From Annona cherimola (Eukaryota; Streptophyta; Magnoliopsida; Magnoliales; Annonaceae), in assembly GCA_030490835.1 (NCBI GenBank), contig CM059971.1:992001-1056000 (forward strand): a DNA stretch of 64,000 bases. Direction: 5' to 3'. Below, piece by piece: positions 22,201 to 33,000 of the stretch. A program made the translations under genes and the position numbers. The first letter of the stretch is position 1, and each line of letters opens with the position of its first letter. Under the pieces are notes generated by a model, which saw nothing but the letters and a program-made list of their open reading frames with translations, was not told the origin of the DNA and ran no database searches.

Positions 22201-23010
22201 CATCCCTGGCAAACAATTTTTGCCAAGGCTAAGGCCTCCACTTAAGTCCTCAACCTTGTCATGACTGTGTTACAGACCCTTATCCTACTAAACCACTTGT
22301 TTTTAGCAAAATCATCTAATTCGTGATTAGCTTAATCCCCTAATGAGATTTGCATCTAGCTTTGCAGTCAGGAAGATTATATTTATATATGCAGAAGAAA
22401 TTTAAAGAAGCAGTATTTAACATTCAAAAAATTCTTTCTTTCTTATCAGCAATGACAATTTATACAATATTCTTCTAACACTTCTCCTTAAGACTTCAAC
22501 CAGTTTTTCAAGCATCGCATAAGGACACTATTGTAATAACCTTTTCTTAACTAGCGAAATTATCCTTTCTTGTATTTTTTTGCTAAAAGCCTTGAAGTCA
22601 TCAGGCTCTTCTTTTCGAAGAAAATCTTGGATTCATCCAATCCTTTTCAATGTAAAATCATTCATTTGTTTTTGCTATACTTACATTGTTTCTTGTTGCT
22701 TAGGCATGACTAACTTGTCCTATCAATTAATTAATAGAGTTATGATATTTGGCACCTCTTCTTTGCGGAATTTTGCAATTTTTATCCCATGGCTATTTAT
22801 CTTTAAAAATAATTTAACTTATAGACTTATTGGTAAAAGCATCAAATCGTTAATTGTCATCAGTGAAAAAAATACCAAAATTTTGTATTCAATTCTCTCA
22901 TATTCATTCTTTCGTACAAAAATCTTTATCAATACATTTTTGTATTTATAACACAAAAGAAAGATGTTTAGACTGTATAAAAGATCCTAAGAAATCATAA
23001 AATCTTTGTT
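22201..23010. other. No recognised feature
   Basis: AT-rich sequence. An open stretch at 22580-22951 (123 codons, plus) shows no known motif and is likely chance. Confidence 0.4.
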
Positions 23011-23019
23011 AGTATACCT

Positions 23020-23900
23020 TCCTTCTAAAAAAGAGAGAGAAACAAAGGAGGAAGGAGTTTTTGAAGGTAAGTTGAGTAGAACAAATTTTCAATTAACTTT
23101 ATTACTTTTACAATATATGCAACTCGTTTCTCAGATTTAAACCATTCATGATATTTCTAACATGACTAATTAGTTATTGGAATATTGTTGAAATATTCGG
23201 TGTTAAAATTTTACTTATTTCAATGAGAAGTAGCAAGTAAAGGGTACAAAATGCTTTATGATTAAATAAATATACTTCTAGGCATAATCAGAGAATTGTG
23301 ACTATACAATAACAATATAATTATATGTTTAGCTTGTCTACAAAATTTCAACTTGATCAAACTTATGGATTTTTAGATATAATAATTTTATGAAAAATTG
23401 GAGCGGTGAATATGTATTTTAAGAATAAAATACAGAAAATAAGTATAGAAAACTACAATATAAAAACACTTATCTAACCCATTACAAACGTTCTTTGTGA
23501 TATTTTACGGTGGATATGATGAATAAATTTTGTTCATGACATAGACGAATCTGAACACTTATGCTAATGGAACTCGTGCATGAAATTAAATGTAAGGCTT
23601 TGCCAAGGTTGTAATTGGATAAGTAGTTCGTCCTTGGTATTGGCTCATTGGCGCATCTAATATACGGGTGGATGATCATGTGGTAAGTGTCATCTACTAA
23701 AAAGGGTAATATGTCATTAAATGACGCACATTTATGATTGCATTTCACCTTCATGCATGTATAATATTTCCATCAAGGTTTTCATGACTTTCTTTTTAAA
23801 CAGTGCTTACTTACCGGATTCTTTTAACTCATAGTTTTCATTAAACTATTGCAGAATATCACTATACCAAGAGCTATAGAAACTTCACTGGGAATGTTAT
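23020..23900 (+). mobile_element. Relic LTR, mosaic of two LTR families
   Basis: From about 23040 to 23520 the sequence aligns with the interior of the 1827-7388 LTR ('gaaggtaagttg', 'catgactaattagttattgg', 'aatgagaagtagcaagtaaa'). From about 23560 to 23900 it aligns with the solo LTR at 1273-8121 ('gccaaggttgtaattgga', 'gttcgtccttg', 'ggtggatgatca', 'atggaaacttcactggg'-like). The join suggests recombination between families or a shared ancestor. Both LTR termini are lost. Confidence 0.6.
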
Positions 23901-24099
23901 TTCCCCCTATTTGTGGGAGCATCTGCCACTATCTACCAATTTAGATGTTTGAGCTAGTGGTAAGATTGTTGTTAAGAAAATTTTAAAAATGTCTCCTAAC
24001 TTGCATGTAATATCAATTGGATAATTGTAATATATGAGTACTCATAAAAAAAGGCAACTTACTCCTACCTCCAATTAAGCAACTACTGACAGGGCAGTT

Positions 24100-24745
24100 A
24101 GTTGGGGCATTGGCCGGAAAGCATGCCACTCGAGTTCAAAATAGAGCAGCTGGTACTTGGGAGTTGTTATCTCACTTAATTTAAATTCTCCAAACCTTGT
24201 CTGAGGGCAACTGTGGCCACATCAGCGACCATTGTTTAGCTGAATTAGGGGACGTTTGGTAATGTATAAAATTATGAGATTGTGAGAAATGGTAGGAAAT
24301 AAAAAAGAGAATATTTTGATAAATGTGTGATTGATAGGAAATAATAGGGGGTATAATTGGAATAAATAGGTTTGTTGTATGTAGTTGGTAGGAAAAATGA
24401 TTAGAATGTAGGGATAAAAATGGAAAACATAGTGTGATTAATGGAGTAATGATTGATGTTGGAAGGTAAATACTATGAAAAACCATGATTACACGGTAAC
24501 ATGTTACCAAACGTGCCCTTAGTTGATGGAGATTGACAAAAACGCGACATGCCAACTTTGCTACTGTTACCCTTCGTTTTCAAGGAAACAGTCACGCAAG
24601 AGGTGGCTGCTGAAGTGATATGTCCGATCAATGAGCCAGGAAAATTCAACGGTGAGAAGAACTTTGCCTAAGATAGGCACTGATGAAATTTAAATAGGCG
24701 ATTCAATCAATCAAATGAGAAAATTTATTAAATGACAGCCAATGT
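24100..24745 (+). repeat. Copy 2 of the CNL-flank repeat, split by a Tourist MITE
   Basis: The left part (to 24247) has 'gttggggcattggc'. The right part (from 24540) has 'ggaaacagtcacgcaagagg', 'tggctgctgaagtgatatgt' and 'ctttgcctaagatagg', ending 'aaatgacagccaatgtc'. The same order occurs at 27220-27500. The MITE at 24248-24518 sits inside it. Confidence 0.55.
24248..24518. mobile_element. Tourist (PIF/Harbinger) MITE, 271 bp
   Basis: The terminal inverted repeats are GGGGACGTTTGGTAATGT and, at the right end, ACATGTTACCAAACGTGCCC. It is flanked by the 3-bp duplication TTA (24245-24247, 24519-24521). TIR sequence and TTA target are typical of PIF/Harbinger MITEs. Non-coding. Confidence 0.85.
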
Positions 24746-24800
24746 CAGGAAGATGACATTATTGTCAGCCCGTGCTCGCCTGTTGGCAGCATTATTAGCT

Positions 24801-24820
24801 TTTTTTTTTTTTTTTGTGGG

Positions 24821-24859
<39 letters not shown>
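24801..24859 (+). repeat. T run followed by a long G run
   Basis: About 15 T, then an almost pure G tract of about 40 bases to 24859. Long G runs are hard to sequence, so the length is unreliable. Confidence 0.9.
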
Positions 24860-24860
<1 letters not shown>

Positions 24861-25519
24861 ATTGTATCTCTTGATGTCTAGATAGAGCATACTGTTTCCT
24901 TAAAATTTGTAGAAATGTCTCAAGGCTGTCCTTGTAATTGATATTTAAGATAGATGTAAATATATTAATAAAAAAAATGAATATGATATTACTGCATCGA
25001 TGGGCACAAAATGACTCGGATGCATGCTATGACGTATATAAGATGTTGCGTCGAATAGAAAAAATAGTAAAAATGACAAAAGCATTTATGCAAACTTTTC
25101 TTTTTAATCTTCCTCAGCACTATTGGAAAAAGGGTTTTCTATCACCTTGAATTTTTCTCATTTATTACTATACACACCGTTGCAGTCTCCACTAGTTTTT
25201 TTTTCCCTTGAAAATAAAGAGTATAGTGGAAGAGTAAGCATGAAAAATATGAAAATCCAAAATTTACAAGTATTCATGAGCTTGATTACTAAAAATTAGA
25301 TGGAAAAATGAGATTTTTCGGTTATGAGAAAAATAAGATATTATAAAATGATATTCAAAGCGAAATAGTTAAAAAACAAAGTGACTCTTTTTCAATGCCC
25401 TATCTAAGCATGTAACAATTAAATGAGTTTAGATGGTCTTTTTTTATGCCAGAATTTAGATGTCCTTATAAGCATGTTAAAGATGTGTTCTTTATTTTAA
25501 AAAACTTTTGGACCTAAAA
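24860..25519. other. No recognised feature
   Basis: AT-rich intergenic sequence without a supported gene. Confidence 0.4.
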
Positions 25520-25745
25520 TTTTTTTAATTCTACAATTATTCTATTTTCTAATCATTTCTTTATATCTTATTATGTAGTTACCTTACTTTTAAATTATTT
25601 TTCATAACTATTCATATAATTACTCATCTATTTTAACTTTATTTTTCTTCCTCATCATTACAATTCTTAGTATATTTCGTGGCTTCTTTCATCTCTAAAA
25701 TTTTGCACCGAAAATTTTTCATTTAAAAGTTTTAACCCATACCAC
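25520..25745. repeat. Dispersed repeat, 'tttttcatttttc' family
   Basis: It shares the tracts 'ctaatcatttctttatatct' and 'taccttacttttaaattatt', and an end 'aaaatttttcatttaaaagt', with the copies near 22041, 51440 and 52190. Termini are not resolved. Confidence 0.5.
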
Positions 25746-26049
25746 ACATACTCAAAAGGTGTTGAATAACAATTAGCATCTTAGAAATAAAGGTTCGCTT
25801 CAGTTATCTTGGTTAACTTTAGTTAGTTTTAATAAATCACATAACTAATCTTCACTTTATATCTTTTTAATTAACTAAATTTAGATGGTCCTTAGAAGTA
25901 TATTAAAGGTTTTAAATGACAATTAGCATCTAATAAATGAAAATTATTGGTTGCAATTAAGCATTTTTGTTGTAGTGAATTATTTCGGAATATCGTTCTA
26001 TACAATTATTCTTTACTTTTAATTAGTATTAATTTTTTATGAGAAAGAG

Positions 26050-26393
26050 GAGGATTCCAACTGAATGTTTCGCTTAGCCGACCTCAAAAAATCCATTTAC
26101 AACAACTTTTTCCTTTTTCTTTCTATACTTATTTATCTAAATTTAATATATAAACTAAGTTTTACTATTTTTTTATATGCGTATATATTTTTCTAGATTT
26201 TTAATACATGCGGATGTTTAAAAATCTCAAATAAATATATAATATATCCAAAAATGATAAAACTTGGTTTATATATTAAATTTACTTAGATAAACAAATG
26301 GATAAAGAAAAAATCAAAAAAGTTGTTATAAATCGGTTTTTTGAAGTGAGCTAAGAGGAGCATTTGCTTAGCCCCGGCTAAAAGATCATTCCT
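26050..26393. mobile_element. Palindromic MITE, second copy of the 15412 family
   Basis: The left arm ('cgcttagccgacctcaaaaa', 'caacaactttttcctttttc', 'ataaactaagttttactatt') matches the reverse complement of the right arm ('gcttagccccggctaaaaga', 'aaaacttggtttatat'). It ends at a TA microsatellite (26393-26413). Confidence 0.65.
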
Positions 26394-26504
26394 ATATATA
26401 TATATATATATATAACTATATGCTAAGTGATACATCAATTTTTTAAAATGACCGGGCTAGCAGCACCGGATAGAGTGGAAGGTGGGGTTGTGATTGTATG
26501 TACC

Positions 26505-26825
26505 CATGTGCATTAAGCCTCAATGCACTAGGCTGCATTTCATCTGTTTTTTAATTTTTTTGAAAATATTTCATAAAACTATTAATCTAAGTGTATTTAA
26601 CATGTGTATCAATTTTTACTATTTTTAGAGATTTTAAAAAAAAATTATTTTAAAAAATCAGAAAAAATATCTAAAAATCTCCAAAGATTGTAAAAATTCA
26701 TGCACGTGTTAAATACACTTAGATTAATAGTTTTATGAAAAAATTGTCAAAAAGCTAAAAAAAATGGTTGAAAGGCACCCAGTGCATGGAGTCTCCATGC
26801 ACCCGGGTGCATTAAATTGGGCTCC
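26505..26825. mobile_element. Palindromic MITE with 'gtgcatt' ends
   Basis: It starts 'catgtgcattaagcctcaat' and ends 'cacccgggtgcattaaattg'. The arms hold 'attaatctaagtgtatttaa' and its inverted partner 'taaatacacttagattaata'. The shared arm core recurs at 26860, 28800, 39756, 59590 and 60290. Confidence 0.65.
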
Positions 26826-26859
26826 AAGGAAGGTGTCGGAGGAAGGAGGTGCTGGTTCA

Positions 26860-27190
26860 ATGCTTCTGGGCATATATACTATTTTTATATTTTTTTGTCA
26901 AAATTTTTTCATGAACTTGTTAATCTAAGTGTATTTAACATGTGTATCAATTTTTACAATTTTGGAGATTTTTAGATATGTATTTTTAAAAATCAGTGGC
27001 ATTTTAGAAATTTCAAATTACTAAAAATACCACTGATTTTTTAAAAATTCAAAATAAATTTTTAAAATTTCAAAAAATAGTAAAAATTTATACATATATT
27101 AAAATACTTAAATTAACATTTGTTTAAAAAATTTTCAAAAAAATTAAAAAAAGAATGAAGTATAGCCGGGTGCATTGAACCAGCACCCCC
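26860..27190. mobile_element. Palindromic MITE with 'gtgctggttcaatgc' ends
   Basis: The left end 'ggtgctggttcaatgctt' and right end 'gtgcattgaaccagcacccc' are inverted repeats. The middle carries the same 'taagtgtatttaacatgtgt' core followed by 'tttttaaaaatcagtggcat' and its inverse. Confidence 0.65.
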
Positions 27191-27214
27191 GAGGAAGGGC
27201 CCTGAAAATGACAG

Positions 27215-27634
27215 TGGCTCTAAGAAGGTATTTGCATTATTGTTCAGCCGAACTATTTGTGGGGCATTGACAAAACTTGCCATGCCGACTAAAAATAACA
27301 TTGTCCTCTTTCTCTAAGGGAACAGTCACACGCAGTCAGAGGTGGCTGGAATGATGTGTCATGTGACCGAGCAATAAACGAGGAAAATTAAACGGTCACA
27401 TAAACTTTGCCCAAAGTGGCCCACCACAGGTGAAATACAAATGAGCTACTATATCAATCAAGAAAATTTGCTAAATGACAACCAACGTCCCAAAAAGAGA
27501 GCAGTGGAGACAGATTATTCTATGAAATTCTTCTTCAGCATGACCCTTTTTATCTTTTTTTATGGGAAACCTTGTTTATCGTTAATATCTTGATAATTGA
27601 CGAAAAATCTACTTTAGTTATTGTATTTAGCATC

Positions 27635-27677
<43 letters not shown>

Positions 27678-27818
27678 CATTATTATTATTAAAATTTTTC
27701 ATTTGTCTAGCATTATTGTAAATGAGCCACATCTACATATATCAAATCAATGTAATAAAATGATTTAATACTAAATATCAATTTTAAATTTATATTTTCA
27801 ACATCAAAATAATCTAAG
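27215..27818 (+). repeat. Copy 3 of the CNL-flank repeat
   Basis: It aligns with 28330-28775 across the whole length. Shared words: 'gtggggcattgacaaaa', 'ggctggaatgatgtgtc', 'aactttgcccaaagtggccc', 'atcaatcaagaaaatttgct', 'aaatgacaaccaa', 'aaaatgatttaatactaaat', 'ttaaatttatattttcaaca'. A (TTA)n microsatellite at 27634-27690 is inserted, and the N gap cuts the right end. This indicates an old duplication of the CNL 5' flank. Confidence 0.65.
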
Positions 27819-27918
27819 NNNNNNNNNNNNNNNNNNNNNNNNNNNNNNNNNNNNNNNNNNNNNNNNNNNNNNNNNNNNNNNNNNNNNNNNNNNNNNNNNN
27901 NNNNNNNNNNNNNNNNNN
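27819..27918. other. Assembly gap (100 N)
   Basis: A standard-length scaffold gap about 360 bp left of the large tandem duplication, relevant to judging whether the duplication is real. Confidence 0.99.
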
Positions 27919-28329
27919 CATTTCTGTCTCAAATTCTCATCTCATCCCCCTCCCATGTCATCTCTGAACAACAGTTGAATGTTATTGCATTCTGATGCTT
28001 GTATAAATAGATTCAAACATTTTTCCTAAATTACACACACACATATATATATATATATATTTCATAATTTAGCATATATATTTTTAACTAAAATTGAAAA
28101 TTTTTCTCAAGTCCCTTTAAGAAATGATAAGCTTGTCATCATTTTTCTCATTATTAAAATTACTTTGGATAATATCTTAGTGATATAAATTATTTCCAAA
28201 AAAAATTCATAATTAACGTATTTTCAGAATTCCGACACTAACCAGTTGAATATTTTATTTCAAAATTTTAATACTAAAAATAAAAATAATGTTGCAAATA
28301 TAATATATAGAGCTCAGGTATACATCAAC

Positions 28330-28775
28330 TTTTTAACATCACTCGAGCAGCAGCGCCGGACAGAGTGCAAGGTGTCGGAAAACAATAGCGGTGCTGGTGC
28401 TGATTGTAGGGCATTGACAAAATGGCTGGAGTAATTTGTCGGAGTAAAAGCGAGGAAATTTTAACTGTAAGGTAAACTTTGCCTAAAATGGCCCAGCACA
28501 GGTGAATTGCAAATGGGCTACTATGTCTTTCAAGAAAATTTGTTAAATGACAACCAATATCTAAAAAAGAGGGTAGCATAAATAATTAATAGAAAATTCA
28601 CTTTGTCTATTGTATTTGACACCTGTATTATTATAGAAACTCTTTTGTATATCTAGTATTTGTGCATGGGCTCCATCTACAAATGTATAAAATTAATACA
28701 ATAAAATAATTTAATACTAAATATTAGTTTTAAATTTATATTTTCAACATTTAAATCATCGAAGACATCGTTCCT
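28330..28775 (+). repeat. Copy 4 of the CNL-flank repeat
   Basis: About 1.5 kb upstream of the CNL start. It shares 'gggcattgacaaaatggctg', 'aactttgcctaaaatggccc' and 'aagaaaatttgttaaatgac' with the copies at 14095, 24540 and 27215. It could be an ancient promoter-region remnant. It is repeated in the second duplication copy (39286-39731). Confidence 0.6.
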
Positions 28776-28799
28776 CTGAAGATAAAGGACCCCGATACT

Positions 28800-29105
28800 A
28801 TGCACTCAAGTGTAGTTAGCTTCAATGCACTCAGATTTAATCTAATTGTATCAACATATTTATTAAGTTTTATTATTTTTGGAGATTAATAGGTAATTTT
28901 TTTGAATTTTTTAAAAACGATAACATTTTAATCATTTGAAAATGACTAAAATGCCCCTATTTTAAAAAAATTCAAAAAAATCTGTAAACCTCTAAAAATG
29001 GTAAACTTGTCTTATATCTTAAATACATGTAGATTAATAGTTTTATAAAAAAAATTAAAAATTAAAAATGGATTAAATGCACCCGGTGCACCAAAGCTAA
29101 GTACA
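28800..29105. mobile_element. Palindromic MITE, 'gtgca' family (copy 1)
   Basis: The ends 'tgcactcaagtgtagttagc' and 'gctaagtacacataggtgca' are inverted. The arms contain 'ttaagttttattatttttgg' and its inverse. Duplicated at 39756-40061. Confidence 0.6.
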
Positions 29106-29312
29106 CATAGGTGCATTTAATCAAAAATTATAAATAAATGATTCTATAAAAAATTATTATTCAAAAATTTTATCTAACATTTTTCATAATTTACTCATGA
29201 ATACATATTTTTTAACAAATATGGCCTATACGCATACTTAATTTTGATAAAACTTTATATCTTAGTTAAACAAATTATATTAAATATTTTCAACAACTAT
29301 TTTTTACTTTGA

Positions 29313-29316
<4 letters not shown>

Positions 29317-29347
<31 letters not shown>

Positions 29348-29392
29348 TATTACTACTATTATTATTAGTATTATTATTACTATTATTATTAC

Positions 29393-29443
<51 letters not shown>

Positions 29444-29451
29444 TACTACTA
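29317..29451 (+). repeat. (TTA)n microsatellite (copy 1)
   Basis: Interrupted TTA/CTA trinucleotide run. The last pure block has 16 units here against 17 at the equivalent place in copy 2 (about 40276-40413). Confidence 0.9.
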
Positions 29452-30047
29452 CTGTTGTGGTTGTTCGTCGTCGTTACTATTATTATATATAAGAAGAGCC
29501 ACTGTCGATGCTACTATGTATGGATGTATTCTGAATTCTAAAGGAAAAAGCGTTACTAGCCCTCCAAACATTTCTCTCCGCAAATGGAGCCACATCCGTG
29601 GTATAACTGTCAAAGGCAATACGATGAGATTACTCATGAGGGGTTAAAGAGGGATTCAGGCAATCTTGAGAGAAAGAAAAGTGCCTGAGCTCGAGGCTGG
29701 GATTTAGGGTGTTGAATTTTTTTTATATAAAAAAAAAAGAAAAGAAGTGAGCAAGTGGTAGTCGGAATTTGGTTGCTATTGCTATCTATGAAAGAAAGAA
29801 AAGGGGATTGGGAGTAGCATTTTGAGTGTTGAGAGATCGGAAGGAAAAAAGAAAAAAGAATTGGGTGCATGACAGTGGGATTTTGGGTGTTGAGAGGGGG
29901 GCTAGGAGAAGTTAGTAGCCGCTGCTGTGGTCCGGCCTCTAAAAATGGCCGTCTGAGCCTCCGTAGAAGTATCAAATACAATACAGAGAGGGATTTTGGG
30001 TGGTGTTAGAGAGAAGGGGGGGGAAATTTTGAGCAAGAGTGGTGAAA

Positions 30048-33000
30048 ATGGCAGTTGCTACGTCAGCTGTTTCATTCCTTGTGGATAAGCTCCGTGAGGA
30101 GCTTAGTAAGGACATCATTCTACTGCGTGGGGCGAGGGCACAGATGGAGTGGATGGAGACCGAATTCCGGAGGATGGGGTGCTTCTTAAAAGATGCAGAC
30201 GGGATGGAGGAAGAAAGTGAGGTGACGAAGAACTGGACGCAGGAGGTAAGAGATCTGGCGTACCGGGCGGAGGAAGCCATCGATGTCTTCTTCCTGAGAA
30301 TCGCGTACGCGAGGGAGGCAGAAGGATGCTGGGGTCAGTTGAAGAGGTACGTTTTCATATTGAACGAGGTGGCAGCATGCCGTGAAGTGGCTTCGGAGGT
30401 GGAATGGATGAAACAAAGACTCCGTTCCATTTCGGAGAGCCAAGGTGTTTACAGCTTCGCATTTAAAATCCGCGGGGGCCCAAGCGAAGAACGAAGGATC
30501 TCGTCTTCCCAATATGACCCGCTGCATGGATCAGGAGGAGGAGGAGGAGGAGCCGATGATGAAAGGCTGTTGGATTTGGGGCAGAAACTACCAGAGTGGG
30601 TGACAATGCTAACAACGACGACAGATGCAGATCAGGAGCGTAAGGTTTTGAGTCTAGTTGGCGCGGCCGGTCTGGGAAAATCCGCCGTCGCCAATATGCT
30701 CAGTAACGACGACAGCGTCAAGGGTCACTTCGGCGTGCGTGCATGGGTGTCTGTTTCGCCGCAGTGGTCTCTGGAATCCATTTACGGTAGTCTTGCTCCT
30801 CAGGTCGGCTTATCAAAAGGGAGGGTTAATATGGAGTTGGAGGTGGTGAGGGTTCTAATGCAGAAAATGTATCTTATCGTCGTGGACGATGTGTGGGATA
30901 ACAAGGCCTGGAACTTTTTGGCAAAATTGTTCCCCGATCCTAAGAATGGTAGCAGAATCATCCTCACCACCCGGAACGCAGACGTCGGCAGTCACGCGGC
31001 GGGTGCGAGCGGCAGGTGCGACCCTCTGCAGCCTCTGAGCGAAGCACAGGGTTTGACTCTGTTCGAGAAGAAAGCAAAAATGGGAGAGATGGCCGAGCCC
31101 CGCCGTGAAAAGCTGAAGCTTTTTGCACAAGAAATCGTGACAAAATGCGAGAAAGTGCCCCTCGCGATCGTTTCCATTGCAGGGATGTTGGCCACAAAGG
31201 CGGACGACTCGGCGTGGGAGCGCGCAAGCAAAAGCGTTGGCTATCTGTTGACTGAGGGGGAGAAGAGAACGTCCTGGATCCTGCATTTGAGTTACAGATA
31301 TCTCCCCTACCAGCTGAAGCCATGCTTTCTTTACCTGGCGGGCTTTCCCGAGGAGGTCCGTGCCAGGAAGCTCATTCGAATGTGGGCCGCAGAGGGGCTG
31401 CTGGAGAAGCGAGGAGAGGAGAGCTTGGAGGATGTGGGGGAAGATTGTCTGCTGGAGCTGGTGCAGAGAAGCCTGGTTCGGGTGGTGGAAACGAGTTCCA
31501 CCGGTGGAATCAAGAGCTGCCGCATTCAGAGTCTTCTGCAACATGTCGCCCTCTTGGAAGCAAAGACAAATAATTTCCTGAAAGTCCATCATCATCCTCA
31601 GAATTCCACAGCTACTGTAAGTAGATTCCTCACTAAAGCTCGACGTTTAGCAATCCATGGCAGTAGCAGTAGTGGCGGCGCATGCACAGCCGATCAGGAA
31701 GAGGACGAGGACGAGGACGAGGATATTTCAATTTCAGGCGCCAGCAGAGACCTTCGGTCGGTGCTTATCTACCCGAAGAAGGGGAAGGAGGAAGTGGGAA
31801 AGAAGCTGCTCGGGTCGGTATTTGGTGAGTACAAATGGCTGAATTGGGTATTTGGTGAGTACAAATGGCTGAATTGGCTATTGGGTGAGTACAAATTGCT
31901 GAGGGTGTTAGATCTGCAGAAAGCAAAAATCAAAGAGGTTCCAAGCCAAATCGGCCATCTCGTCCACCTGCGCTACCTTGCATTGGCTTTCGCCATCGAA
32001 CAAAGAAGCGGCGACGGCGGCGGCTTCAACCAAGCGCCTACTCCCATCACTCTCCCAGGATCGATCGATAAACTCCACAGCCTGCAGACACTAGAATGCT
32101 ATTATCCTTATGGAATCCGAATACCCAGCGGCTGCTCCATCGAAAAGATGCAAGCGCTGAGACATGTTCTGCTCAAGTCTCCCAATGGCTTCGAATGTCC
32201 AACGATTGGCACCAGTCTCATTCTGGAAAATGAGCAAGGATCTTCGTCCAAAGCTGTTCGGATTTTCCTGCGTAACCTCCACACCCTCACCAACGTATTT
32301 GCAGGTGAATGGCTGAAGAACTGCCGCCGCCTTAGAAAACTTGGCATCACCATTGATCCAGATAATTTTAAGTACTGTGAGTATGCAGCCAACTTGGTAT
32401 CCCTCCGATCTTTATCCATTTCGGTTCAAGCAGAGGCCAGCGCAACCGCAACAAGCAGACGCCCGGACGACCGGCAACAAGCCCAAGTCACGCGGACCGC
32501 CACAAGCCCAGGCCAGTACGACCTGCAACAACCGCAAGCCAGACTGACCGCAGCAAGCCCAAGTCAGCGTGACTCGCAGCAAGCCCAAGCGAGCCCCAAG
32601 ACAACAAGCCCAGGCCAGCACGACCCTAACAAAGCCCAGGCCACCACCATTGTAACGAGCCCAAGCGGACATGACCCACAACAAGCCCAAGCTAGAATGC
32701 CCACAACAAGCCCAAGCCAGCACGAGCTCCAACAAGCCCAAGCTAGACCAACCACAACAAGCCTAAGCCAGCACGACCCTCACCAAGCTCAAGCCGGACC
32801 GACAACGACAAGCTCAAGCCAACACAACCAGCAACAAGCCCAAGCTAGAACAACCGCAACAAGCTCACTCCAGCATGACCTGCAACAAGCCCAGGCTAGC
32901 ATGACAGCAATAAGCCCAAGCCAGCATCACTTGCAACAATCACAAGCCAGAATGATAGCAACAAGCGGAAGCCCACATGACTTGCAACAAGCCCAAGACA

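Noticed and set aside
24801..24859. Poly-G tract as a possible G-quadruplex regulator
   Set aside because: Next to a T run and of uncertain length. It is most likely a simple-repeat or sequencing artefact and is not close to a gene.
30039..30047. Three extra codons (MVK) upstream of the intact CNL start
   Set aside because: They rely on a GTG start, which plant nuclear genes do not normally use. The ATG at 30048 begins a typical coiled-coil N terminus.
29634..30280. Minus-strand open frames upstream of and overlapping the CNL start
   Set aside because: They are shadows of the CNL leader and coiled-coil codons, exactly repeated in the second copy, with no domain of their own.
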